Shown: piece after piece, positions 9,176 to 17,121 of the stretch
How the letters are laid out: the number at the start of each line of letters is the position of its first letter
Numbering within the stretch: the stretch's first letter is position 1
Program-made: the position numbers and the translations under genes
The notes under the pieces: generated by a model
The model's database searches: none
The model's input: the letters and a program-made list of their open reading frames with translations, nothing else
Told to the model about the DNA's origin: nothing
From: Streptomyces atratus
GTDB taxonomy: Bacteria; Actinomycetota; Actinomycetes; Streptomycetales; Streptomycetaceae
Length of the DNA stretch: 64,000 nucleotides
Direction of reading: 5' to 3'
Assembly (NCBI RefSeq): GCF_014648655.1
Contig: NZ_BMRN01000033.1
Coordinates: forward strand, 1 to 64,000

Positions 9176-10024
9176 CTACCGCAGGAATGCCGCAGTGGTC
9201 GCCACGAACTGGTCGGCGTCGTCGAGCCAGGGGTAGTGGCCCGCTCCCGGCTGCACCACGAGTGTGGCATCGGGGAACAGCGTCGCGAACTCGGCCGCTG
9301 ACTGAGGGGGGCTGTTCAAGTCGAACTCTCCCGCGAGAAGCAGGACTGGTGCCTCGCAGTCGGCGAGCGCGGCACGAGTGGTCTCCGGGGCGAAGGCACC
9401 CTCGGCTGCGAAGAGAGCGACAGCTTCCTTGTTGCTCGGCCGGCTGGCCGCATGGTGCTTCTGTGCCTCGGCGTCCCAACGACCCCAGAAGAAGGGCGCG
9501 ATGGCCTCCCAGTCGCCGCCCGTGCCCTCGGCAATCGCTTCCAGGGCGGCGAACGCCGCCGGGAACCACGGCTCTTTCTTCCGAAGCTGCGCGTGCTCGC
9601 GTCGCATCTCTCCAGTGATCGCTATACCAACAGCTCGGGGACTGTGACCGATCAAGGCGAGCCGACTGACGTTCTCCGGGTGCCGGGCCACGTATTGCGT
9701 TGCAACATTCGTGCCGGCGGAGTGGCCGAGCAGGTCCATCCGGGGGAGACCGAGGTGTTCACGCAGCGCCTCGACGTCGTCGACCAGGCGATCGCAGCGG
9801 TAGGAAGAGGTGTCTTCGGGGATCGCGGACCGGCCGGTGCCGCGAAGATCCAAAACGATCAGCTGACGGTGCGTGGACAGGCCGCCGAGGTCGCCGAGGT
9901 AGAGAGAGTCCGTGGGACCGCCCGGGAGGCAGACAACCGGTTCGCCGTCTCCGATCACGCGGTAGGCGAGTTGGGTTCCGTCAGGTGCAGAGAAGGATGG
10001 CATGACCTGGATCCTGTCAGTCAT
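9176..10024 (-). CDS. alpha/beta hydrolase (proline iminopeptidase-like)
   Basis: A 282-aa cytoplasmic hydrolase. The oxyanion-side motif is CLPGGPTDS, the nucleophile elbow is LLGHSAGTNVA (serine near residue 107), an acidic residue is in LLAGEFD, and the catalytic histidine is in PGAGHYPWLD. The HGGP-like motif and size resemble proline iminopeptidase relatives, but the substrate is unknown. The ATG at 10024 lies inside a 46-bp perfect palindrome; an in-frame ATG at 10003 would place the palindrome just upstream. It is transcribed divergently from the HTH gene at 10082, probably under shared control. Confidence 0.8.
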   Translation of the reverse strand: MTDRIQVMPSFSAPDGTQLAYRVIGDGEPVVCLPGGPTDSLYLGDLGGLSTHRQLIVLDLRGTGRSAIPEDTSSYRCDRLVDDVEALREHLGLPRMDLLGHSAGTNVATQYVARHPENVSRLALIGHSPRAVGIAITGEMRREHAQLRKKEPWFPAAFAALEAIAEGTGGDWEAIAPFFWGRWDAEAQKHHAASRPSNKEAVALFAAEGAFAPETTRAALADCEAPVLLLAGEFDLNSPPQSAAEFATLFPDATLVVQPGAGHYPWLDDADQFVATTAAFLR

Positions 10025-10058
10025 AACCAGGTTGTACAACCTGGTTATGACTGACAGG
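10013..10058. promoter_or_regulatory. 46-bp perfect palindrome, candidate operator
   Basis: Each 23-base arm runs from CCTGTCAG through AACCAGG to TTGT and is mirrored without mismatch, with no spacer. Inside are two near-palindromic AACC(A/T)GGTT units flanking a central TTGTACAA. It sits between the divergent hydrolase and HTH genes, covers one possible hydrolase start codon and would overlap the -35 region of the HTH gene. The length and symmetry suggest two repressor dimers or a dimer of dimers. The HTH protein next door is the obvious candidate ligand (inference). Confidence 0.7.
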
Positions 10059-10067
10059 GTGCTCGGG

Positions 10068-10075
10068 TATATAAC
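10068..10075 (+). promoter_or_regulatory. -10-like TATATAAC before the HTH gene
   Basis: TATATAAC ends six bases before the ATG at 10082 and there is no ribosome site, so the message is probably leaderless. The matching -35 region would fall in the right arm of the palindrome, which fits repression by a protein bound there. Confidence 0.45.
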
Positions 10076-10081
10076 CGAGCT

Positions 10082-10684
10082 ATGGCAGCCGAAGAGGACA
10101 CGCACCAGAACCCCGAGGCACTGACGGAGGAACAGGCCGAGCGCATGCTTGCCGATATGAACGAGCTCATCCGCGCGGGCGAGGAGATGCGGAAGCTGCG
10201 CGCCGAAATGATCAAACTCTTCGCCGGCTTCGGCTGGACCCAGGACAGAATTGCCCAGCTCACCAACATGAGTCAGCCCGCCGTGTCCAAGCAGGTCGCG
10301 AAGCGCAAGGTGGGTGCCCCATCGTCTCCGATGGGACTCTCCCTCGACCAGTACGACATCCCATGGCTCGAAGGGCGCCTTTGGGGTCTCGCCGAGGAAA
10401 TCTCCGAGACCTTCGACACCGCCCGCTGCACCCGCTACGTCAACGCCATCGCCCGGGGGAAGAAGCGATTCACTCCTCAGAACGTCGACGAGCTGCGGCG
10501 CCTCCTCGAAGAGGACCTGATGCTGCACCAGGCTGAAATGCCCGGCAGCTACCGGGACGCGTACGACGAGATCAGCCGTGGTCTCGACATTCCCGCGAAG
10601 TCCACCACCGTCACGGCATCAGCCTCCATGCGTCGCACCCTCGCTCACCGGATTCAACGCGACCAGCTCAGGAGCGACGCCTGA
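10082..10684 (+). CDS. HTH DNA-binding protein (sigma-region-4-like)
   Basis: A 200-aa protein. Residues about 40-80 form a helix-turn-helix of the sigma-4/MerR-sweep type: LFAGFGWTQDRIAQLTNMSQ, then PAVSKQVAKRK. A charged coiled-coil-like start (EEQAERMLADMNELIRAGEE) precedes it. The C-terminal half (WLEGRLWGLAEEISETFD, RYVNAIARGKKRFTPQNV) matches no family I know. It lies 58 bases from the divergent hydrolase start with the 46-bp palindrome between. I infer a repressor of the pair; the bound signal is unknown. Confidence 0.65.
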   Translation: MAAEEDTHQNPEALTEEQAERMLADMNELIRAGEEMRKLRAEMIKLFAGFGWTQDRIAQLTNMSQPAVSKQVAKRKVGAPSSPMGLSLDQYDIPWLEGRLWGLAEEISETFDTARCTRYVNAIARGKKRFTPQNVDELRRLLEEDLMLHQAEMPGSYRDAYDEISRGLDIPAKSTTVTASASMRRTLAHRIQRDQLRSDA

Positions 10685-11026
10685 GCCTCTGCGGCCGAAT
10701 GAGCGGGCGGCATCAAAGCTCACAGTGGTTGATCAGGACTGCAGAGTCATCACGACTCCCTCGGAAGCTGACACAGCCGGTGACGGGGAAGTGCGCGCTC
10801 GGGCAAGTGCATGACCGGTGTCTCTTTCATCGAGGTCACCGTGTCGCTTTCGTTCTGACGGAGGTCACACCACTGACACCGGCGGGGCTTGGCCGACCTG
10901 AATGTTCGCGAGTGAGGACAGCAACCCGTGGCCTTTCTCGCGGGCCGCGTGTGGTCGCCGCTCGCTGTAGCCGTAAGGCACCGGGGAGGAGCGGGGCCGC
11001 CCGGCTTCCCGCCCCCGGTGTCTGCG
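10685..11026. other. intergenic, nothing recognised
   Basis: About 340 bases between convergent genes. Two copies of GAGGTCAC occur (near 10830 and 10860), but no terminator hairpin or small gene stands out. Confidence 0.35.
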
Positions 11027-11593
11027 CTACTGCGTGATCGTTTGTGGTAGGTGGGGCGGCGTGCTGACGCAGCTGTAGAACTGGAGGGTGTAGCCGCGTC
11101 CGACGGTCACCAGAGTGGGCGTGTGCGCGTTCCGGTACGGATGCCCGGCCGCCTCCTCGCCGTCCTCGGCCGGACGCCGCTCCCACTCGCTGCTGTTGAC
11201 GGTGAGCAGCGCTTCCACGGACCCTTCGCACTCCCCGCAGTGCGGCTCGTCGGAGTCCGTCGGGTCACGGAAGGTGAAGTGAGCCGGCCAGCCGCTCAGC
11301 TTCCAGCCGGGGACGACGGACAGATCCGCCCGGTAGTCCACCGACCGCTCCTCCGCCCAGGCATCGAGGCACTTCGCCTGCTCCTTGTCGAGGATGTGGT
11401 CCGGCGGGTATTCGCGAATCTGTTCCGGGTGCAACACACACGGCGCCGGCACATGCTCGCCCTGGTCGACGTAGGCGGGCTCGGGCGGCTCCACCAGGGC
11501 CTCCCGCACGTTGGAGAACAGCCGCCACCGCAGCTGCACGGCATTGGAGCACCCTTCGATCTCCCCGACGGAGGACCACGGCACCTGCAGCAT
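11027..11593 (-). CDS. conserved hypothetical protein, probably N-terminally truncated
   Basis: A 188-aa protein clearly related to the partial gene at 63.1 kb. Shared blocks are LQ(V/L)xW, VLHPEx(I/V)xEYP, a W...Y(R/Q)xDL segment, a CxxC pair (CGEC here, CPEC there), LLT(V/I)xxSEW and a C-terminal VGRGYxLQxYxC. The relative has about 120 more residues at its start. Here the frame is closed by TGA at about 11670 after an in-frame PEGTD equivalent to the relative's PDGAD, so this copy has lost its N-terminal part. The two CxxC cysteines suggest a metal site or a structural pair. Function unknown. Confidence 0.6.
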   Translation of the reverse strand: MLQVPWSSVGEIEGCSNAVQLRWRLFSNVREALVEPPEPAYVDQGEHVPAPCVLHPEQIREYPPDHILDKEQAKCLDAWAEERSVDYRADLSVVPGWKLSGWPAHFTFRDPTDSDEPHCGECEGSVEALLTVNSSEWERRPAEDGEEAAGHPYRNAHTPTLVTVGRGYTLQFYSCVSTPPHLPQTITQ

Positions 11594-11882
11594 GTCCGTC
11601 CCCTCGGGGCAACAGCCTGCCCGGGAGAGCTGACGAGCAGGAAAGCCCAGCAGGAGGCGGCCCGGTCAAGCCCGGGGCGGGGCGCACCGGTTAGCCGCTG
11701 CTCATCAGCATGAGCATCTGCCGTCGGTGCCTGTGTACAAAACCAACCGGTGCTACCGCAGTGAACTGACCGAGCATCAGGCTCTGGCTCTGGCATGAGA
11801 ATCACACCGGTTTGTCACTCTTCTGTGCCAGGCTGAGGATGCGTCGTGGATGCCGCGGGTGGTGCGGTTAGCGTCCCGCTCC

Positions 11883-12395
11883 ATGAGCACTGCGCATCTC
11901 CCACCCGCTGAGTACTATGCCTCCCTGCCCGAGCAGATCGCCGGTGCCGGAGCAATTTTCCACGACGCAGTTGGTCGCATTCTTCTGGTTCAGCTGTCCT
12001 ACGGCGACGGCACCTGGGAGATCCCCGGCGGCGGACTGGACAGCGGCGAGGACCCGCGGCAGGCGGTCCGGCGCGAGGTGAAGGAGGAGCTCGGCATCGA
12101 TCTCACGCCGGGTCGGCTGCTGGCCGTCGACTGGGTACCGGAGCAGGCCGACGGGCGCCCGCCGCTGGCCAACTACCTCTTCGACGGCGGCCTGATCACG
12201 GAACGCGAGGCGCGGAAACGGATCCAGCTCGACCACGACGAGCTCACCGCTTGGCAACTGGCCTCCTCCGACCAGTGGGGCACCCTCCTTGCCCCGCACA
12301 TGGTCCGGCGGTTGCACGCCTGCTCAGGTGCGCTGGCTCAGGGCACCGCTGTCTACCTGCACCACGGATTCGACCCTACCTGCCACCAGACCTGA
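11883..12395 (+). CDS. Nudix hydrolase
   Basis: A 170-aa hydrolase of nucleoside-diphosphate-linked compounds. The Nudix box is complete: GGGLDSGEDP followed by REVKEELGI around residues 50-72, with the metal-binding REVKEE. No extra domain is present. The substrate cannot be told from sequence. The start at 11883 (MSTAHLPPAEYY) fits related proteins; an ATG at 11850 is in frame. It lies alone, convergent with the MFS exporter gene downstream. Confidence 0.85.
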   Translation: MSTAHLPPAEYYASLPEQIAGAGAIFHDAVGRILLVQLSYGDGTWEIPGGGLDSGEDPRQAVRREVKEELGIDLTPGRLLAVDWVPEQADGRPPLANYLFDGGLITEREARKRIQLDHDELTAWQLASSDQWGTLLAPHMVRRLHACSGALAQGTAVYLHHGFDPTCHQT

Positions 12396-12715
12396 CGTCC
12401 TGCCACCCTTCCGGTCGGCGTACAGGCGACAGCAACGTGAACACCCCACCGCCCCGTTGCCGCGTCGCGTCCGGACGTGACCGACGCCGCCGCCGCTGTC
12501 CACGTCCTTGAATTCGATTACCTCGTCCAGGGCCCCAAGGGTGCCGCAGCGGATCCGACACTGTGTCAGATCTGCAGCCCCGAGCAGGGGCTGGGGTCGC
12601 AGTAGGGGGCGGCGTGCCCGAGTCACGCGATGTCGTCCGGGGCGAGGTCGGGCCGCAGCCGGTGCCGGGCAGCGTGGCGCAGCAGCCCGCTCTTGGCTCC
12701 TGGGACTCGGTGGGC
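12396..12715. other. intergenic, nothing recognised
   Basis: About 320 bases between the convergent Nudix and exporter genes. No frame shows coherent coding and I see no clear terminator. Confidence 0.35.
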
Positions 12716-14323
12716 TCAGTGCGTCGGGGCAGCCTGCGCCTTTGCCGCGGCGGCGTTCTCCTCCGCGAGCCGCTCCATGCCGCTCTGCGTCTTGAGCGGC
12801 TTCTCCTTGATGAACAGCACCGCGATCAGGGCGAGAAAGGCGAAGGGGGCTCCGATCAGAAAGACATCCGCGGTCGCGACCCCGTACGCGTGCTCGACCA
12901 CCTGCCGGGCCGGTTCGGGAATAGTGGTGAGGTCGGGGACGCCGTGTCCGGCGCCCCCGTTGTCCGCCGCCCCGCCGAAGCCCTTCTCCATCTCGCTCGC
13001 CACCCGGTGGCTGAGCACGGCGCCCAGCGCGCTCGTGCCGATCGCCCCACCGAGGCTGCGGAAGAACGACAGCACCGAGGTCGCGGCGCCCAACTCCGAA
13101 GCGGGCACGTCGTTCTGAGCTGCCAGCACCAGGTTCTGCATCAGCATGCCGACGCCGACGCCGAGTACCGCCATGTAGATGCTGAGCAGCCCGAACGAGG
13201 AATCCGCGCTGATCGTGGCCAGCAGGCCCATGCCCGCGGTCATGATGATGCCGCCCGCGATCAGGAAGCCCTTCCACTTGCCCCGGGCGGAGATGATCTG
13301 CCCGGCGATGGTTGTGGAAAGCATCAGACCGAGGATCATCGGCAGGCTCATCAGGCCCGCGACGGTCGGCGACTTGCCGAGCGAGATCTGGAAGTACTGG
13401 GAGAGAAATACCGTGCCGCCGAACATGGCCACGCCGACCAGCAGGCTCGCCACCGTCGTCAGCGTCACGGTGCGGTTGCGGAAGATGTCCAGCGGGATGA
13501 TCGGTTCCTGGACCCTGGATTCGACCAGGACTGCGGTGACCAGCAGGATCACACCGGCGGTGACCAGGGCGACGGTCTGCCACGAAGCCCAGTCGAACCG
13601 GTTGCCTGCGAGGGTCACCCACAGCAGCAGGGCGCTGACCCCGCTCATGATGAGGACGGCACCGAGATAGTCGATCTTCACCTCTCTGCGGACCGTGGGC
13701 AGCTTCAGGGTCAGCTGGAGCAGCACGATCGCGAGCAGGGCGAACGGCACACCGATGAAGAAGCACCAGCGCCACCCCAGCCAGGAGGTGTCCACGAGCA
13801 CGCCGCCGATGAGCGGTCCTGCGACGGTGCCGACGGCGAAGACGGCGCCGAAGATGCCGGAGTAGCGGCCGAGTTCACGCGGGGGGATGATCGCAGCCAT
13901 CACGACCTGGGCGAGCGCGGTGAGACCGCCCGCGCCGATGCCCTGCACGACACGGCTCACGATGAGCAGGCCGACACTGTGCGAGAAGCCGGCGACGAGC
14001 GAGCCGACGATGAACATCGAAAGAGAGAGCTGGATGAGGAGCTTCTTGTCGTAGAGGTCGGACAGTTTGCCCCAGATCGGGACGGTCGCCGTCATCGCCA
14101 GAAGCTCGGCGGTGACCACCCAGGTGTATGAGGACTGGCTGCCGTGCAGATCGGCAATGATCCTGGGAAGGGCGTTGGAGACCACGGTGGAGGCCAGGAT
14201 GGCCACGAACATGCCGGCCATCAGGCCCGACATGGCCTGGAGTATATGACGACGCGTCATAGCTGGTGCGGCCCCCTCGGGCGCACCGGCGGTTCCGGTT
14301 TCGGGTGTGACGGCAGCGGTCAT
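12716..14323 (-). CDS. MFS multidrug exporter, DHA2 (14-TM) family
   Basis: A 535-aa integral membrane protein that should export drugs or antibiotics using the proton gradient. The predicted 14 helices begin near residue 28; motif A is GKLSDLYDKK after helix 2, and motif C appears as GPLIGGVLV in helix 5. A short loop near residues 455-480 and a basic C-terminal tail are typical. The start has a GAGGAACG site upstream. It follows the TetR gene by 56 bases on the same strand, so the pair is probably one operon controlled by the TetR through the upstream operator. Confidence 0.88.
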   Translation of the reverse strand: MTAAVTPETGTAGAPEGAAPAMTRRHILQAMSGLMAGMFVAILASTVVSNALPRIIADLHGSQSSYTWVVTAELLAMTATVPIWGKLSDLYDKKLLIQLSLSMFIVGSLVAGFSHSVGLLIVSRVVQGIGAGGLTALAQVVMAAIIPPRELGRYSGIFGAVFAVGTVAGPLIGGVLVDTSWLGWRWCFFIGVPFALLAIVLLQLTLKLPTVRREVKIDYLGAVLIMSGVSALLLWVTLAGNRFDWASWQTVALVTAGVILLVTAVLVESRVQEPIIPLDIFRNRTVTLTTVASLLVGVAMFGGTVFLSQYFQISLGKSPTVAGLMSLPMILGLMLSTTIAGQIISARGKWKGFLIAGGIIMTAGMGLLATISADSSFGLLSIYMAVLGVGVGMLMQNLVLAAQNDVPASELGAATSVLSFFRSLGGAIGTSALGAVLSHRVASEMEKGFGGAADNGGAGHGVPDLTTIPEPARQVVEHAYGVATADVFLIGAPFAFLALIAVLFIKEKPLKTQSGMERLAEENAAAAKAQAAPTH

Positions 14324-14379
14324 CGGCTGACGTTCCTCATTCTCTGGTGAAAGGCCCCGGTGGGGGCTTCGGATGTGCT

Positions 14380-14985
14380 TCAGCCGCTCAGACCGGCGGC
14401 CAGCGAGGCGAACGCCTCGCGATAGATGCTTTGGAACGTGCGGGTACGGCCGGAGGCCACCCAGAGCTCGACGGCGGCGCGCACGGCAGCGATCGTCACA
14501 TGCGCGAGAAGCCGAGGGTAGAGATCGGACTCGGGATCCTGGCCAAGGCGCTCAGCCACGACAGCGACCAGTGCGCGTTCGTCCGCGCCCTGGGCTGCCA
14601 GGAATCCGGGCAGCAGCGAAGGACTCGTCCTGAGCACGGCCATCTGGAGCTCCCAGCGTTCGTGACCCTCCTCGATATGGGCGAGTTCCTGGCCGATCGC
14701 CTCACGCAGAGCATTGAGTGCCGTGAGTTCCTTCGGTGCGTTGAGCACTGCCCGACGGGCCCGCTCTGCGCTGTCCTGGTCGGGACGGGTGATCGCGTCT
14801 TCCAGGCACGGGAAGTAGTTGAAGAAGGTGCGCACAGAGACGCCGACCACATCGGTGACCGCTTCCACGGTCATGTTCTCGAATCCGCGGTCCGCGGCCA
14901 TGCGCAGCGCCACGTCCGCGAGGGCGTCACGCGTCGCACGCTTCTTACGTTCGCGCAGCCCGAGAGGCATGTCATCGGCACTCAT
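14380..14985 (-). CDS. TetR-family regulator of the exporter
   Basis: A 201-aa regulator. The N-terminal helix-turn-helix is in ALRMAADRGFENMTVEAV and GVSVRTFFNYFP. The C-terminal region is helical and variable, as expected for ligand binding. A longer frame runs to 15021, but that start would lie inside the operator, so ATG 14985 (MSADDMPLG) is preferred. It lies directly upstream of the MFS gene and probably represses both itself and the exporter until a substrate binds. Confidence 0.85.
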   Translation of the reverse strand: MSADDMPLGLRERKKRATRDALADVALRMAADRGFENMTVEAVTDVVGVSVRTFFNYFPCLEDAITRPDQDSAERARRAVLNAPKELTALNALREAIGQELAHIEEGHERWELQMAVLRTSPSLLPGFLAAQGADERALVAVVAERLGQDPESDLYPRLLAHVTIAAVRAAVELWVASGRTRTFQSIYREAFASLAAGLSG

Positions 14986-15002
14986 GAAGGTGCATGGTAT
15001 GC

Positions 15003-15025
15003 AATTTTGCGCGGTGCGCAAAATT
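15003..15025. promoter_or_regulatory. TetR operator, perfect 10+3+10 inverted repeat
   Basis: AATTTTGCGC, then GGT, then GCGCAAAATT: a perfect inverted repeat just upstream of the TetR start. The AT-rich outer ends stand out in this GC-rich DNA. The position fits an autoregulatory operator covering the promoter of the tetR-MFS operon (inference). Confidence 0.7.
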
Positions 15026-15044
15026 ATGGACTGGGCACTCTTCT

Positions 15045-15530
15045 TCGCCGAGGCGCCTCAGTCGGGGACCCGCAGGCCATCCAGGTTGCGGACCGGTTGC
15101 ACCTCTGGCACAACCTCAGCGAAGCAGCCGAGCGGACCGTCGCCCAGCATCGCCGTTGTCTGGGCGTTCTCGTCCTCATGGTGCCTGAGCCCGAGGCCGC
15201 GCCAGCAGCTGACCCATCCGGCTCGCCCTGGCCGCGAAGTCACCGGTTCGCGGACCACACCCGGGTCCGGCACGCCACCGTACACGCCTTGCTGGAAGCC
15301 GGGCACAGTCGGCGCTCGATCCAGCGGCGGCTCGGCATGACCAGCTGCACCGTCAAGCAGCTCGCCGACGCCGCGAGAGATCTTCACCGGCCAGTGGTGG
15401 AACCGGCCCTCCGTCCTCGACGAGTACAAGGCCTACCTCGACGACCGCTGAAGCGAGGGCTGCACCAACGCCCGGAAAGTCTGGAAGGAGGAGGGCTGCA
15501 CCATTGCCGGCGTCTCCGGCGGACAGACAG
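15045..15530 (+). pseudogene. ISL3-family transposase remnant
   Basis: One frame gives IQVADRLHLWHNLSEAAERT and VAQHRRCL, the hallmark of the ISL3 DDE transposase middle region, then HALLEAGHSRRSIQRRLGM. After about 15385 the coherent sequence shifts frame to GQWWNRPSVLDEYKAYLDDR, followed at once by a stop, then EGCTNARKVWKE. Both ends of the transposase are missing. It abuts the TetR operator, so the insertion probably trimmed the region upstream of tetR. Confidence 0.65.
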
Positions 15531-15679
15531 CCCTCGGACCGGGCATTGGCGTCCGCGGCTCCGGCCGCCGCATGCCCAGCTACCTCATCGACCCCCGGCT
15601 CCGTCATGGGCGGGACACTGCACGTCGTGATCCGCGATGCCCCCATCCGGCATCTCCCCCTGGATTTCGGGCCGGCTCT

Positions 15680-15804
15680 CGAGTGTCGGCAAACGGACGT
15701 CTGCCGACACTCGCCCCCGTGATCATGAACCCGCAGGTGGGCGGTGTCGGCAACCCGCGTCGGAAATCAACGTCGGAGAATGGTGCTTGGGGTAGTTTCC
15801 GACA
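15680..15804. repeat. res-like recombination region (Tn3-type)
   Basis: A perfect 12+10+12 inverted repeat (CGAGTGTCGGCA ... TGCCGACACTCG) occupies 15680-15713. Further TGTCGG/GTCGGAAA motifs follow at about 15746-15780, and an opposing TTTCCGAC lies at 15796-15803, immediately before the resolvase reading frame. This layout (one site I plus accessory subsites next to the resolvase start) is that of serine-resolvase res sites. Confidence 0.5.
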
Positions 15805-16212
15805 GTGCTTACCGGCTACTGCCGCATCTCGACGGCAGACCAGAGCCCTGATCATCAGATCGACGCCCTGCTGCGGGCCGGCGTCGACCGCGACAACATC
15901 CACGTCGACACCGCGAGCGGCGCTAAGGCGTCACGCCCGAAGCCCGAGGGCCGGGCCCGGGACGGGCGCCGGCGGGGACTGGTGCCGGCGTCGCCCGAGC
16001 TGCTGAGTGAGATCACTCGCGGCGCGTTGGAGCGACTGCTCACCTCGCAGTTGCCGCGCGAACTCGAATGGACCGCGGCCGATCTGCTGCGGGCACCCGT
16101 TGACACCGTGTTCTGCGGGGCGATCCATTCAGTACACCCCGGCATCGACGGTGAACAACTCCGGGCGGTCATGCCAACAGCTCGCGATGATGGGCAGGAG
16201 GCGGGCGCGTGA
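15805..16212 (+). CDS. chimeric ORF: serine resolvase N-terminus fused to an unknown C-terminus
   Basis: Residues 1-44 are the start of a resolvase/invertase: GYCRISTADQSPDHQIDALL includes the catalytic serine (RIST), then HVDTASGAKASRPK. After KASRPK the sequence should continue with LDLVL..., but instead reads into an unrelated 90-aa segment (LLSEITRGALERLLTSQLPR and AADLLRAPVDTVFCGAIHSV). That tail ends in a GTGA overlap with the SDR gene and contains the SDR's ribosome site, so it is probably the 3' end of an older gene co-transcribed with the SDR. The fusion cannot be an active resolvase. I do not recognise the tail. Confidence 0.45.
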   Translation: MLTGYCRISTADQSPDHQIDALLRAGVDRDNIHVDTASGAKASRPKPEGRARDGRRRGLVPASPELLSEITRGALERLLTSQLPRELEWTAADLLRAPVDTVFCGAIHSVHPGIDGEQLRAVMPTARDDGQEAGA

Positions 16213-16964
16213 CTGGGGTAACAGGCAGGGTGGCATTGGTGACAGGGGCCAGCAGGGGAATCGGTGCGGCCACCGCGGGCCTTCTGGCCGCGCGAGGGAT
16301 GCGCGTGGTGGTCAACTACCTCCGCAGCGGAACGGCAGCCGATGAGGTCGTGGCCGGCATCGAGGCCGCAGGTGGCCAGGCCATGGCCGTGCAGGCCGAC
16401 GTGCGCGGGGTAGCGGCGGTCGAGAGCATGATTGAGCAGGTCCATGCGGCATGGGGCGGCATCGACGTGCTCGTGCACAACGCACTCACCCCGTATGTGA
16501 TCAAGCCGTTCCAGGACATGACGTGGGAAGAACTGGGCGGCAAGCTCGACGACGAAATGCGTGCGGCGTTCGCGGTCACCAAAGCCGTCCTGCCCGCCAT
16601 GACCGAACAGGGCTGGGGACGCATCATCTATCTCGGTACCGGCCTCAGCCGCCGGCCCCGGGAGGGCATGATCGCACTGGGCACGGCCAAGGCCGCACTG
16701 GCGCAGTTCGCCCGGTACCTCGCCCAGGAACTGGGCCCGCGGGGCATCACGGTCAACGTCGTCGAGCCCGGGCCGGTGGAGGACACCCGCATGGCGCATG
16801 TGTTTGACGAGGAGCACAAGCAGCGGCAGGTGGCCGCTACCCCCTTGGGTCGCCTGGCACACCCGGGCGACGTCGCCCAAGCGGTCGCCTTCTACGCCAG
16901 CGAGGACAACGCCTTCATGACCGGCACCACGGCCGCGGTCAACGGTGGGATGTCCATGTACTGA
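16209..16964 (+). CDS. short-chain dehydrogenase/reductase, catalytic Tyr missing
   Basis: A 251-aa Rossmann protein. The cofactor motif TGASRGIGAATA is at about 12-23, the NNAG-equivalent is VHNAL, and the C-terminal PG motif is VVEPGPVEDT. The active-site YxxxK is altered: the lysine is present in LGTAKAAL, but the position four residues before it is leucine, not tyrosine. Either this subgroup uses another residue or it is not a standard oxidoreductase. The GTG start follows a strong AGGAGG and overlaps the preceding ORF. Substrate unknown; the neighbours suggest a small metabolic set with the next two genes. Confidence 0.8.
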   Translation: MTGVTGRVALVTGASRGIGAATAGLLAARGMRVVVNYLRSGTAADEVVAGIEAAGGQAMAVQADVRGVAAVESMIEQVHAAWGGIDVLVHNALTPYVIKPFQDMTWEELGGKLDDEMRAAFAVTKAVLPAMTEQGWGRIIYLGTGLSRRPREGMIALGTAKAALAQFARYLAQELGPRGITVNVVEPGPVEDTRMAHVFDEEHKQRQVAATPLGRLAHPGDVAQAVAFYASEDNAFMTGTTAAVNGGMSMY

Positions 16965-17121
16965 CGCCCCGCTGTCCTCCGCACACGGGGCCATACCGTC
17001 CCGGTCCGGCCGACGGCCGGACCCCATCCGGCACACCGTCACCTCAGCACCATGGGCCTCAGCAGCCGGGCCCGCGGCACGCGCGGGCGCATGGCGGTGA
17101 CACGATCAAGGAAAACCGTTC

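Noticed and set aside
9176..10528. 450-aa frame extending the hydrolase upstream
   Set aside because: The extra part is antisense to the HTH gene; the hydrolase domain begins at or after 10024.
12563..14131. 522-aa open frame on the plus strand
   Set aside because: Antisense to the MFS exporter, which has complete transporter motifs; the plus frame is polar and repetitive.
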